Part shown: positions 9,140-17,527 of the stretch, piece by piece
Layout: every line of letters starts with the position of its first letter
Position numbering within the stretch: the stretch's first letter is position 1
Origin: JAJFUI01 sp039698035
Lineage (GTDB): Bacteria > Planctomycetota > Planctomycetia > Pirellulales > Thermoguttaceae
Assembly (NCBI GenBank): GCA_039698035.1
Contig: JBDKSW010000009.1
Location: forward strand, 124,001 to 188,000
Reading direction: 5' to 3'
Length of the DNA: 64,000 nt
Position numbers and translations under genes: made by a program
The notes under the pieces: model-generated
What the model saw: only the letters and a program-made list of their open reading frames with translations
Databases searched by the model: none
What the model was told of the DNA's origin: nothing

Positions 9140-9380
9140 GCAAATTTCCGACCATCTGGTGGGTTTTCGCGCCACTTTTGCGACGTACCGGCACAAAACT
9201 GGCAATCTCGGCCCGCTTGACGCAGTTTCACGCGATAGCGAACATCGGCATCAAAATTGTTGGAACCTTCGCGGCGCCAAGGCATTGTGGCTAAGGACTT
9301 GGGGCTCAGGGGCTTCTGCCGGGGAGGGTTCTGTGCTTCAGAGCCTCAAAAGGCCCGAGGACTTAGCCGCCACCGATGTC

Positions 9381-9408
9381 TTGCGGAACCTTGCGGCAAC
9401 TTTATAAT
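9381..9408 (+). promoter_or_regulatory. Candidate promoter of the nuo operon
   Basis: TTGCGG (9381-9386) and a perfect TATAAT (9403-9408) are separated by 16 bases and lie about 125 bases before nuoI. TTGCGG occurs again in the spacer (9391-9396). Confidence 0.4.
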
Positions 9409-9535
9409 CAGGTACGATGTAAGCCGTGTCCCACCGGCACTTGTCACGTTCCGCCCGTTGGGGTGGGTCTGCGGCCTGGTATGCCCCTCCGCGTGGATCT
9501 TCTTTGTTGGTGGACCTATTCGGAAAGAACTCGCG

Positions 9536-10066
9536 ATGCGAAATTGGTTCCGAAACGTCTATTTGGCAGTCGTTACGGTATTTCAGGCCCTGCGGGTCTG
9601 TCTGCGGTACTGGTTGGTCACCTACGATCCAAAGCGAGGGACGTTCACGGAAGAGTACGAGTACCCGGAGCTGCCGGTGAAGGTGGCGCCGCGGTATCGC
9701 GGGTTTCATCGTTACGACCTGACGAGCTGCATTGCCTGCGAGCGGTGTTCACGAGACTGCCCGGCAAACTGTATTTCCATCGGCAAGGAGCGGGTTGCCG
9801 GCCGGAAGGGCTTTCAGGTCACGAGTTACACGATTGATTACGGGAAGTGCATGTTTTGTGGCATTTGCACCGAAAACTGCCCTGCGGACTGCCTTTTCAT
9901 GGGCTCTTCCTATGATCTGAGCTGCTACAGTCGCGATGGCACGGTTGTTGACTTTACGCGACTGCCGGTCGAGGTGGCCTGGGGCCGGGCTTCGCTGAAC
10001 GCGACCGTGGTGGCTCAATCGAAGCTGGTGACTCGGCCTGTCCACGGGGGGCCTGGCGGATCCTGA
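9536..10066 (+). CDS. nuoI: NADH-quinone oxidoreductase subunit I (two 4Fe-4S ferredoxin)
   Basis: NuoI carries the two 4Fe-4S clusters (N6a/N6b) that pass electrons towards the quinone site of complex I. The 176-residue protein has an N-terminal amphipathic helix and two CxxCxxCxxxCP clusters: CIACERCSRDCP and CMFCGICTENCP. The ATG at 9536 follows GGAAAG and begins MRNWFRNVYLAV. It is the first gene of the nuo run, whereas in most bacteria nuoI sits between nuoH and nuoJ. It is separated from nuoA by 70 bases. Confidence 0.92.
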   Translation: MRNWFRNVYLAVVTVFQALRVCLRYWLVTYDPKRGTFTEEYEYPELPVKVAPRYRGFHRYDLTSCIACERCSRDCPANCISIGKERVAGRKGFQVTSYTIDYGKCMFCGICTENCPADCLFMGSSYDLSCYSRDGTVVDFTRLPVEVAWGRASLNATVVAQSKLVTRPVHGGPGGS

Positions 10067-10136
10067 TCTTTGGGCAGGCGGTCGTCGCCTGCCAGCGGGC
10101 GTTTCGACCCTTGCAAAAGCAACGCGAGCTCCTAGA

Positions 10137-10757
10137 ATGACATCTTTTTGGGCGCTGCATCCCTTCGCGACGTTGAACGCTCTCTCGCCATCGCCGACCG
10201 CTATCGTCGCTTACTTGGCACTGTTTGCCACGGTTGGCTTTCTGTTTGCTTTCGTGTGTCTGCTGCTGGGCAAGTTTCTTCGCCCGCGGACGCCCACGCT
10301 TCAAAAACTGGAAATCTACGAGTGCGGCGAGCCATCTGTGGGGCCGGGAACGGTCCAGTTCGACCTGCGGTTCTATGTGGTGGCATTGCTGTTTTTGATC
10401 TTTGAGGTCGAGGTCGCCCTGTTTTTCCCGACGGCCAGCGTCTTCGGAACCGTGAACCGCGCCAGGCAGCAAGCGGTTCGCCCGGTCGTTGCGGAGAGGC
10501 AGGAGAGACAGCTGCCGGTCCATGTTCCGACCACGAGCGGCCCGTCGCCAACGGCGTTGACGCCAGCGGCGGCCAACACGCTGGCGCTGGTTTCAATGCT
10601 CGACCTGGGCGTGTTTTTCGCGGTCCTGTTGGTCGGGTTTGCCTATGTTTGGCGCCAAGGCGACCTTGACTGGGTCCGGGCGGTTCGTCATCCGGCGACC
10701 TCGGCGGAAGCCACGGCCGCCGCAGTCCGATTGCGGCAGGACGGGGTTCTCTCATGA
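10137..10757 (+). CDS. nuoA: NADH-quinone oxidoreductase subunit A
   Basis: Small membrane subunit at the junction of the complex I arms. Of 206 residues, TM1 is about 22-44, followed by the conserved LQKLEIYECGEPSVG loop (quinone-site cysteine loop) and the FDLRFYVVALLFLIFEVEVALFFP segment (in pieces, about 78-101). A third membrane segment lies near 153-170. Family members are usually about 120-140 residues; the extra length comes from a Gln/Arg/Pro/Thr-rich insert (about 105-148) before TM3 and a longer C-terminus. The stop overlaps the nuoC start (ATGA). Confidence 0.9.
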   Translation: MTSFWALHPFATLNALSPSPTAIVAYLALFATVGFLFAFVCLLLGKFLRPRTPTLQKLEIYECGEPSVGPGTVQFDLRFYVVALLFLIFEVEVALFFPTASVFGTVNRARQQAVRPVVAERQERQLPVHVPTTSGPSPTALTPAAANTLALVSMLDLGVFFAVLLVGFAYVWRQGDLDWVRAVRHPATSAEATAAAVRLRQDGVLS

Positions 10758-11284
10758 ACGTCGAACAGATTCACGACAAGTTGCAGCATACGTTCGGGCC
10801 TTGGTTGGTCGCCCACGACTTCGCGGCCGTTGATCCGTGGATTGAGATTTGCGCCGAGGGCCTGCCCGACATCGCGCGCTACCTGCGCGACGAGCCCGAT
10901 CTGGCGTTCGACATGCTGCATTGCATCACGGGGGTGGACTACTTCGAGCCCGACGCGAAGAAGGCTGCCCAGACGGATTGGCAGCCCCACGTCGAGTTGC
11001 TCTACCACCTTTCGAGCATGGGCAATCGCCATCGGCTGGTGCTGAAGATCCAGTTGCCGCGGTGGCTCAACGACAAGCCGGGCCAATTGCCCGAGGTCCC
11101 AAGCGTCAGCGACATTTGGAGCACGGCCGAGTGGCATGAACGCGAGGTGTTCGACCTGATGGGCATCCGCTTCCTCGGCAACCGCGACCTGCGACGCATC
11201 TTGTGCCCGGAGGACTGGGCGGGCCACCCGCTACGAAAAGATTACGAAATGCCGACCGAATATCACGGGATCCGGGCGAGGTAG
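10754..11284 (+). CDS. nuoC: NADH-quinone oxidoreductase subunit C
   Basis: Peripheral-arm 30 kDa subunit, 176 residues, lying next to NuoD in the hydrophilic arm. It carries the family signature ERExFDLMGIRF (here EREVFDLMGIRF) and the RRILCPEDWAGHPLRKDY region. Its start overlaps nuoA by 4 bases, so no room exists for nuoB, which normally lies between A and C. nuoD starts 5 bases downstream. It is not a B-C or C-D fusion. Confidence 0.92.
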   Translation: MNVEQIHDKLQHTFGPWLVAHDFAAVDPWIEICAEGLPDIARYLRDEPDLAFDMLHCITGVDYFEPDAKKAAQTDWQPHVELLYHLSSMGNRHRLVLKIQLPRWLNDKPGQLPEVPSVSDIWSTAEWHEREVFDLMGIRFLGNRDLRRILCPEDWAGHPLRKDYEMPTEYHGIRAR

Positions 11285-11288
11285 AACG

Positions 11289-12494
11289 ATGTTGACCGAG
11301 CGCATGGATCCGGAATCTGTTGAATTCGACGTCCGCACGGACGAAATGCTGATCAACATGGGTCCGCAGCACCCCAGCACGCACGGCGTGCTGCGGCTCG
11401 TGCTGCGAACCGACGGCGAGGTCGTCACCGAAGTGACGCCGCACATCGGCTATCTGCACCGCTGCGCCGAAAAGATCGGCGAGCGGCTCACCGCGCGGCA
11501 GTTTCTCCCCTACACCGACCGACTCGACTACCTGGCCGCGATGAACATGAATCTCGGCTGGTCGTTGGCCGTTGAGAGACTGCTGGGCCACCGAGTTTCC
11601 GAAAAGACGCGGCATCTGCGACTGATCATCGCCGAGTTGAATCGGATCGCCAACCATCTGGTGGCGGCCGGCTGCTATGGCCTCGACCTCGGCAGCTTCA
11701 CGCCGTTCACCTGGACGTTCCGCGAACGCGAGAAGATTCTCAATCTGTTCGAGGAAGTCTGCGGCGCTCGGCTGACGTACAGCTATATCACGCCGGGCGG
11801 CGTGACGGCCGACCTGCCGCCGGGCTGGCTCGATCGGTGCGAGGCGTTCCTCGCGCAGTTCGAGCCAGTGATCGACGACTTGCACGCCGTGTTGACCAAC
11901 AACGCGATCTTCATTCACCGCACGGCGAACGTTGGCGTCCTGACGCCGGCCATGGCGATCGATTACGGCGTCACGGGACCCAACCTGCGAGCCAGCGGTG
12001 TCGATTGGGATCTGCGCCGCGACGGCGAGCCGCTGGTGACGGAGATGTACGAGGGTTACACCTGGCGGGTCATCGCGCCGATCAACGGCCGTTATCCCGA
12101 CGACCATCCCTATCCGGCGATTCCCAAGGACGCGGTGGTCGGCGACTCGTGGCACCGTTACTTCGTGCGGATGTTGGAAGTCGTTCAGTCGATGGACCTG
12201 ATCCGCCAGGGAATGGAAAAGTATTCCCGCGCGGTTGGCGAGGTCGACAAGCCGTTCGAGATCAAGAAGAAGTTGCCCAAGGGTACGGCCTATCTGGAAA
12301 CCGAGGCCCCGAAGGGCCAGATGGGGTTCATGCTCATCGGCGACGGGTCGCCCGTGCCGTGGCGCGTCCGGCTCCGCAGCAGCAGCTTCTGCAACCTGTC
12401 GGTGATGGGCGAGCTCTGCCGTGGCGTTTTGGTGGCCGACGTGCCATCGATCGGCGGATCGTTGGACATTGTCCTGGGCGAGATTGATAGGTAG
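11289..12494 (+). CDS. nuoD: NADH-quinone oxidoreductase subunit D
   Basis: The 49 kDa subunit lines the quinone-reduction cavity of complex I. The 401-residue protein has the conserved MGPQHPSTHGVLR segment (about residues 22-34), the HIGYLHRCAEKI helix, MNMNLGWSLAVE and the C-terminal RLRSSSFCNLSV region and GSLDIVLGEIDR end. The quinone-binding His in GPQHPSTHG and a Tyr in PYTDRLDYL are present, so it looks functional. It lies 5 bases after nuoC and 32 bases before nuoH. Confidence 0.95.
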   Translation: MLTERMDPESVEFDVRTDEMLINMGPQHPSTHGVLRLVLRTDGEVVTEVTPHIGYLHRCAEKIGERLTARQFLPYTDRLDYLAAMNMNLGWSLAVERLLGHRVSEKTRHLRLIIAELNRIANHLVAAGCYGLDLGSFTPFTWTFREREKILNLFEEVCGARLTYSYITPGGVTADLPPGWLDRCEAFLAQFEPVIDDLHAVLTNNAIFIHRTANVGVLTPAMAIDYGVTGPNLRASGVDWDLRRDGEPLVTEMYEGYTWRVIAPINGRYPDDHPYPAIPKDAVVGDSWHRYFVRMLEVVQSMDLIRQGMEKYSRAVGEVDKPFEIKKKLPKGTAYLETEAPKGQMGFMLIGDGSPVPWRVRLRSSSFCNLSVMGELCRGVLVADVPSIGGSLDIVLGEIDR

Positions 12495-12526
12495 GGATTC
12501 GGTCGTCAACCACCGGATCGGTAGCC

Positions 12527-13891
12527 ATGGTTTCAATGACGGAATTGATCTCGCTTCTTCCCATTCCAGCCTGGGTGGCCTACACGCTGGCCGCGCTGAT
12601 CCAAAGCGCGCTACTGCTGGTCGTGGCGCTCTGCTCGGCGGCCGTCTTCATCTGGCTCGAGCGCAAGGTTTCCGCCCGGATTCAAGACCGGCTTGGCCCG
12701 ACGCGGGTCGGCGGACGATTTGGCTGGCTGCAGCCGCCGGCCGACGGCATCAAGCTGCTGTTGAAGGAAGACCTGATTCCGGCGGCCGCCGACGGGCCGT
12801 TGTTTCGGTTGGCTCCATACATCAGCTTCTGCGCCACATTCTGCGTCTACCTGGCCCTGCCGTTCGCCGTCGGCTGGGCCGCGCTGCCGATGAACATCGC
12901 CGTCTTTTTCATTCTGGCGGTCGCCGGTCTCGAGGTTTTTGGCGTCATTCTGGGCGGATACGCCTCGGGCTCGAAGTGGTCGCTTTACGGGGCGATACGC
13001 GAGGCGGCCCAGGTCATCAGCTACGAGATTCCGCTGGCTTTGTGCGTCGTGGTCGTCGTGCTGCTTTCCGGTTCGATGGACCTCGTTGAGATTGGCGGCC
13101 AGCAGGCCGGTTGGTTCTGGCACTGGAACCTGTTCCACGATCCGTTCACGTTCGTGACGTTCTTTGTGTACTGCACCTGTGCGCTGGCCAATACGAATCG
13201 CGCCCCGTTCGATCTGCCCGAGGCCGAAAGCGAACTGGTGGCCGGTTTCTTGACCGAATACTCGGGCTTCCGTTGGGTGTTTTTCTTCATGGCCGAGTAT
13301 GCGGCCATGTTCGTCGTCAGCGCCCTGGGGGCGACCTTGTTCCTGGGTGGCTGGAACGGCCCGATTCCGGTGTGCGAGTGGTTGGGACTGACGCCGGAGC
13401 ACGGCGGCCTCGGCACTTGGATCAACGACATCGGCAACGCGATCCTCGGTTGGATCGGCATGAAGTCCCAGTTGGACTTCGCCGTTTGGCTTGGCAACCT
13501 TGTGGGCATGTGCAACTTCATCATCAAGGGCGTGCTGGGCGCCACCTGTATGATCTGGATTCGCTGGACGCTGCCGCGAATCAGGATCGACCAGGTGATG
13601 ACCACGTGCTTGAAGTACTGCGTGCCCATCGCCTCGGCCATGATGGCGGGTGTCATGGTGTGGTGCTATATGTTCCCCGACGGTGTCGTGGCCTACGTCA
13701 ACCGGCCGGAAGCCGCGATGGAGAAGATCGAGACGCCGCCATCGGCGGGCGAGGCGGTGAAGCCGGTTTTCAAGCAAGTTGCCGCGATGTCACAGCCTGA
13801 AGGTTCCGCAAGAACGATGCTTGCGTCGCCCTCCGACGCGGTCCGTGGCAGCCAGATGGATGTGCGAGCGATTGGCGAGGTGGAGCGATAA
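12527..13891 (+). CDS. nuoH: NADH-quinone oxidoreductase subunit H
   Basis: Integral membrane subunit that, with A, B, D and I, forms the quinone-access chamber. Of 454 residues, the ERKVSARIQDRLGPTRVG loop (about 44-62) and the NRAPFDLPEAESELVAGF-type loop (about 224-241) are the standard signatures, spread over about eight membrane segments. The family is usually about 330-420 residues; the last 60 residues after the final helix are hydrophilic and unlike the family. The stop TAA and the nuoJ ATG share one base (TAATG). Confidence 0.95.
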   Translation: MVSMTELISLLPIPAWVAYTLAALIQSALLLVVALCSAAVFIWLERKVSARIQDRLGPTRVGGRFGWLQPPADGIKLLLKEDLIPAAADGPLFRLAPYISFCATFCVYLALPFAVGWAALPMNIAVFFILAVAGLEVFGVILGGYASGSKWSLYGAIREAAQVISYEIPLALCVVVVVLLSGSMDLVEIGGQQAGWFWHWNLFHDPFTFVTFFVYCTCALANTNRAPFDLPEAESELVAGFLTEYSGFRWVFFFMAEYAAMFVVSALGATLFLGGWNGPIPVCEWLGLTPEHGGLGTWINDIGNAILGWIGMKSQLDFAVWLGNLVGMCNFIIKGVLGATCMIWIRWTLPRIRIDQVMTTCLKYCVPIASAMMAGVMVWCYMFPDGVVAYVNRPEAAMEKIETPPSAGEAVKPVFKQVAAMSQPEGSARTMLASPSDAVRGSQMDVRAIGEVER

Positions 13892-14556
13892 TGGGACCCA
13901 TTGATTGGCATACCTGCTTTTTCTTCCTCGTGGCGGCCATCGCCTGTACGGCGGCGCTCGCGGTCGTCGTGACCTCGAACATCGTACGCATGGCCTGCTG
14001 GCTTGTGGTTTCGCTGACGGCCGTCGCAGGCCTGTTCTTTCTGGCAGGCGCCGAATTCACGGGCGCCGTGCAACTGATGGTCTACGTTGGCGGCACGATG
14101 GTCCTGTTGATCTTCGGCGTCATGCTGACCGCTCGGGGGCCGTTCGTCTCGATGAAGATCGGCGCGGGCCAATGGGTCATGGCCACCGCCGTCGGCGCGG
14201 TCCTGCTGCTGATCCTGCTGCAAGCGGCGGTGAAGACCTTCGGTCGCGACGACGTTTCCTTGGCCGCGGCAAGCAGCGGGCCAGCAAGAAAAGAATCAGC
14301 CGCCGCGGCGGATGCCGCGCTGGCCAGCTCCACGGAACAAATCGGATTGGGTCTGATGGGCGTTCGCGCCGACCGTCTATCGCAGCCCGACCGCGTGCTG
14401 CGCGGCGGAATGTCCGGCTATCTATTGCCGTTCGAGATCGTTTCGGTGCATCTGGTCGTCGTGTTGGTGGGGGCGGCCTATTTGGCCCGGGCACGACGTC
14501 GGATCGTGCCCCGGCATTTGTCTGGCGGCTTGACGGCCGGCGGCGTTGAGGAATAA
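13891..14556 (+). CDS. nuoJ: NADH-quinone oxidoreductase subunit J
   Basis: Membrane-arm subunit of 221 residues, about five helices. The GAVQLMVYVGGTMVLLIFGVM-like TM3 region (seen in parts, about 52-72), which carries the pi-bulge in known structures, is well conserved. A linker (about 120-170) rich in Ala/Ser and charged residues separates TM4 from TM5. It directly follows nuoH and precedes nuoK by 6 bases. Confidence 0.9.
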   Translation: MGPIDWHTCFFFLVAAIACTAALAVVVTSNIVRMACWLVVSLTAVAGLFFLAGAEFTGAVQLMVYVGGTMVLLIFGVMLTARGPFVSMKIGAGQWVMATAVGAVLLLILLQAAVKTFGRDDVSLAAASSGPARKESAAAADAALASSTEQIGLGLMGVRADRLSQPDRVLRGGMSGYLLPFEIVSVHLVVVLVGAAYLARARRRIVPRHLSGGLTAGGVEE

Positions 14557-14562
14557 GCAATC

Positions 14563-14901
14563 ATGAGCATCCTTTGTGAGCCGGTTGGCCTGTCGCACTA
14601 CCTTGTGGTGAGCGCCATTCTGTTCGTCTGCGGCGTGCTGTGCATGGCGACCAAGCGCAACGTGCTGGGCGTACTGATGGGTATCGAGCTGGTTCTGAAC
14701 GGGGCCAACTTGAACTTTATCGCCTTTGGCAGCACGACGCTGCGCGGGGCCGGCGCGCTCGGCATGGATGGCCAGATGATCGCGCTGTTCGTGATCGTGT
14801 TGGCCGCGGCCGAGGCCGCCGTCGCCCTGGCCATCGCGTTGAATTATTACCATACTCATGCCACGGTGGACGTGGATTGCGGGAATGAGTTGAAGGGATA
14901 G
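14563..14901 (+). CDS. nuoK: NADH-quinone oxidoreductase subunit K
   Basis: Small three-helix membrane subunit, 112 residues. The conserved glutamate helix is visible in GVLMGIELVLNGANLNF, and a second Glu lies in AAAEAAVALAIAL. These two glutamates belong to the central proton-translocation axis. The length is typical, with a slightly long C-terminal tail. It is followed by a 115-base AT-rich gap with an inverted repeat before nuoL. Confidence 0.95.
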   Translation: MSILCEPVGLSHYLVVSAILFVCGVLCMATKRNVLGVLMGIELVLNGANLNFIAFGSTTLRGAGALGMDGQMIALFVIVLAAAEAAVALAIALNYYHTHATVDVDCGNELKG

Positions 14902-14913
14902 CGGAAAGAAACA

Positions 14914-15008
14914 TTTCCAAATGCAAATTGCGAATGGCAAAATGCAAAGCGACAGACGGCTGGATTAATTTTCGATTTCCAATTTGCAGTTTTCATTTTG
15001 CATTTGAC
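14914..15008. repeat. AT-rich imperfect inverted repeat between nuoK and nuoL
   Basis: The left arm at about 14918-14950 (CAAATGCAAATTGCGAA...) and the right arm at about 14973-15007 (...TTTTCATTTTGCATTTG) are imperfect reverse complements over roughly 32 bases, separated by a short spacer. The stretch is strikingly AT-rich against the GC-rich operon around it. It could fold in the transcript as a processing or attenuation hairpin, or be a dispersed intergenic repeat; which of these cannot be settled here. Confidence 0.5.
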
Positions 15009-15016
15009 TGATCGCC

Positions 15017-17437
15017 ATGGATCTCAACACCCTATTGCCGCGATTGTTGGCCCTGGCTTGGCTGCTGCCGCTCGGCTCGTTTGCGCTGATCGTCTTTTTC
15101 GGTCCGCGCATGGGGCGGGCGGGACGCTATGCGGCCCATGTGGCCACCAGCGCGATCATCGCGGCGTGCGTCTTGTCGTTCGCCGCCCTAGGGTTGTGGT
15201 TGTTCCAGCATCCGCTGACGGCTGGGCACGGCGCCCACGCGGCCGTCGCGCCGCCCCACCTGAGCGACGATTGGTACTCGCTCGGCGACTTTGGTTCGCT
15301 GCGTGTGACCGTTGGCTACTATATCGACTCGCTGACGCTTTGCATGTTCTGCATGGTGACGCTGGTGGCCTCCTGCATCCATGTCTACTCGACCGGCTAC
15401 ATGCACGGCGAGTTGCATGACGTGTTCGACACCTTCGGCCCCACCGAGGAAGGTCGGATGATTCGCCGTCGCGGCCGCTATTGCCGATTCTTTCAGTGCC
15501 TCTCGCTGTTCTGCTTCAGCATGTTGGGACTGGTCATCGCCGGCAACGTCGCGATGGTGTTCGCCTTCTGGGAACTCGTGGGCATTTGCTCCTATCTGCT
15601 GATTGGTTTTTGGCATGAACGCAAGAGCGCCAGCAACGCTGCGAACAAGGCGTTCATCGTCAACCGGGTCGGCGACTTCGGCATGATCGTCGGCATGATG
15701 GCCGTCTGGGCCGGCTTTGGGACGTTCTCGTTTGGCGATTATTGTGGATCGGGTCGAGTCCTCGATCATGGGCAAGTTGTGGTCAAGGACCGCATGATGC
15801 CTGGCATCTTCAGCCAAGCTCGGCCAGCCGGAAACGTCGAGAAGGTGCGCGTTCCCGACGGCATGGTCCAATTGGCGGCCCGCGACGAGGTTAAGAAAGT
15901 GGTCGCGGCGGCCTATCGCCAACATTCCAACGCGTCTGAGGCGATGAAGTCGCTGTCGGCCGAGAAGGCCGTGCGGCGCAAGGTGGGCGAATGGCGCGAA
16001 CAGGGCTACGGCTACTGGCTCCTGGTCGTTGGCGGTCTGGGCATCTTCTGCGGATGCGTGGGCAAGAGCGCCCAGTTCCCGCTGCACGTCTGGCTGCCCG
16101 ACGCGATGGAGGGCCCTACGCCCGTCAGCGCGCTGATCCACGCCGCGACGATGGTTGCCGCCGGCGTCTATCTGGTCGGGCGGTTTTATCCGGTCTTCAC
16201 GCCCGAGGTGCTGCTGGTCATTGCGTGCGTTGGCTGCGTCACACTCTTCATGGCGGCCACCATTGCCTTGACGGCCACCGACATCAAGCGCGTGCTGGCC
16301 TATTCAACCGTGAGCCAGTTGGGCTTCATGATGTTGGCCCTGGGGCTTGGCGGCTGGTTGGCCGGCATGTTCCACCTATTTACACACGCGTTTTTCAAGT
16401 CGCTTTTGTTCCTCTGTTCCGGTTCGGTTATCCATGCCTGCGGCACCAATGAAATGCCGTCGATGGGCGGCCTGCGTCGCAAGATGCCCATCACGGCCAT
16501 GACGATGCTCATTGGCTGCTTGGCCATCGCCGGCGCGGGCATTCCGACCGTGATCGGTCTGAGCGGCTTTTACTCGAAAGACTCGATCATCGCGCAGGGC
16601 CTTTCGTTCTGGGCGGCCAATCCGCGATTCGGCGGGCTGTTTTTCTACACGGCTGTTTGTGGCGCCGGCCTTACGGCGTTCTATATGTTCCGACTGTGGT
16701 ACATGACGTTCGCCGGGAACGCTCGGGATGGCGACGTTTACTATCACGCCCACGAATCGCCCCTGTCGATGACCGTGCCGCTGATGATCCTGGCCCTAAT
16801 GGCGGTCGTCGTGGGCTGGAACATTCCGTTCACCAAGCTTGGTCTGGAGCCGCTGCTGCGGCAGGCCGCTCCGCTGGGCATCGCCGAAGGCGCCAGCGGC
16901 GGGCTGCTGTTGCCTGGCGTGCACATGCCGGCCGAGCATCTGGCCCACGAGCACGCCAACGCAATTAAGGCCGAATTGGCCGCGTTCGGTGTTGCCTTGT
17001 TCGGGTTCTTGGCCGCCACTTGGTTCTTCGGGCTGCGGAAGCTCGACCCGGCGGACGTATGTCGCACGTTCCCACGGACCTACCGGTTCTTGGTTCGCAA
17101 GTGGATGTTCGATGAGTTGTATGCGTTTTGTTTTGTGCGCCCCGTGCTGAGGATTTCCGGCTGGATCGCCGCCGTCGACCGCAAGGGGATCGACTGGTGC
17201 GTGGACGGTTCGGCCCGGCTGACGGAAGCCATTGCCCGGTTCGACGACGCGATTGACCGCGTTTTCGTCGATCGTGCGGTGAACCTGGCCTCGCAGTGGA
17301 CCTATGCGCTGGGGATTCGGCTTCGCAAGGTCGAAACGGGCAGCATCCGCCAATATGTCCTCTGGCTTGCCGTGGGCCTGGTGGCGTTGGTTGTCTTGAC
17401 GAGTCTGTTTTGGAGTAATGCCGTCGCAGGAGGGTGA
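15017..17437 (+). CDS. nuoL: NADH-quinone oxidoreductase subunit L
   Basis: Largest antiporter-like subunit (806 residues) with the long C-terminal lateral helix that couples the membrane arm. Visible signatures: FAFWELVGICSYLLIGFW (about 178-195), the KSAQFPLHVWLPDAMEGPTPVSAL region (about 350) with catalytic Lys, and the DIKRVLAYSTVSQLGFMMLALG helix region. NuoL is usually 610-680 residues. Extra length comes from a hydrophilic insert of about 85 residues (about 240-325) with charged helices, a tail after TM15, and an N-terminal periplasmic loop. It starts after the AT-rich repeat; nuoM follows after 90 bases. Confidence 0.93.
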   Translation: MDLNTLLPRLLALAWLLPLGSFALIVFFGPRMGRAGRYAAHVATSAIIAACVLSFAALGLWLFQHPLTAGHGAHAAVAPPHLSDDWYSLGDFGSLRVTVGYYIDSLTLCMFCMVTLVASCIHVYSTGYMHGELHDVFDTFGPTEEGRMIRRRGRYCRFFQCLSLFCFSMLGLVIAGNVAMVFAFWELVGICSYLLIGFWHERKSASNAANKAFIVNRVGDFGMIVGMMAVWAGFGTFSFGDYCGSGRVLDHGQVVVKDRMMPGIFSQARPAGNVEKVRVPDGMVQLAARDEVKKVVAAAYRQHSNASEAMKSLSAEKAVRRKVGEWREQGYGYWLLVVGGLGIFCGCVGKSAQFPLHVWLPDAMEGPTPVSALIHAATMVAAGVYLVGRFYPVFTPEVLLVIACVGCVTLFMAATIALTATDIKRVLAYSTVSQLGFMMLALGLGGWLAGMFHLFTHAFFKSLLFLCSGSVIHACGTNEMPSMGGLRRKMPITAMTMLIGCLAIAGAGIPTVIGLSGFYSKDSIIAQGLSFWAANPRFGGLFFYTAVCGAGLTAFYMFRLWYMTFAGNARDGDVYYHAHESPLSMTVPLMILALMAVVVGWNIPFTKLGLEPLLRQAAPLGIAEGASGGLLLPGVHMPAEHLAHEHANAIKAELAAFGVALFGFLAATWFFGLRKLDPADVCRTFPRTYRFLVRKWMFDELYAFCFVRPVLRISGWIAAVDRKGIDWCVDGSARLTEAIARFDDAIDRVFVDRAVNLASQWTYALGIRLRKVETGSIRQYVLWLAVGLVALVVLTSLFWSNAVAGG

Positions 17438-17527
17438 ATGAGGGTTAGGACCAGAGGCGAGGCACGAGAGCCCGCAGCGACTATCTTCCCTAATCCTTTG
17501 CCCCCGATTTCAAACCACTGACCAATA

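Larger units (their letters stand above)
9015..9535. other. Divergent control region between csrA and the nuo operon
   Basis: About 520 bases with no convincing gene. It is less GC-rich than the flanks and contains two candidate promoters, one firing towards csrA and one towards nuoI. Confidence 0.5.

Noticed and set aside
11106..12536. 476-codon open frame antisense to nuoC/nuoD
   Set aside because: Composition is the shadow of NuoD codons; there is no domain signature or ribosome site.
17438..17527. GGGTTAGG/CCTAATCC pair between nuoL and nuoM as a terminator
   Set aside because: The arms are short and imperfect, with a long loop and no T-run, and the operon continues.
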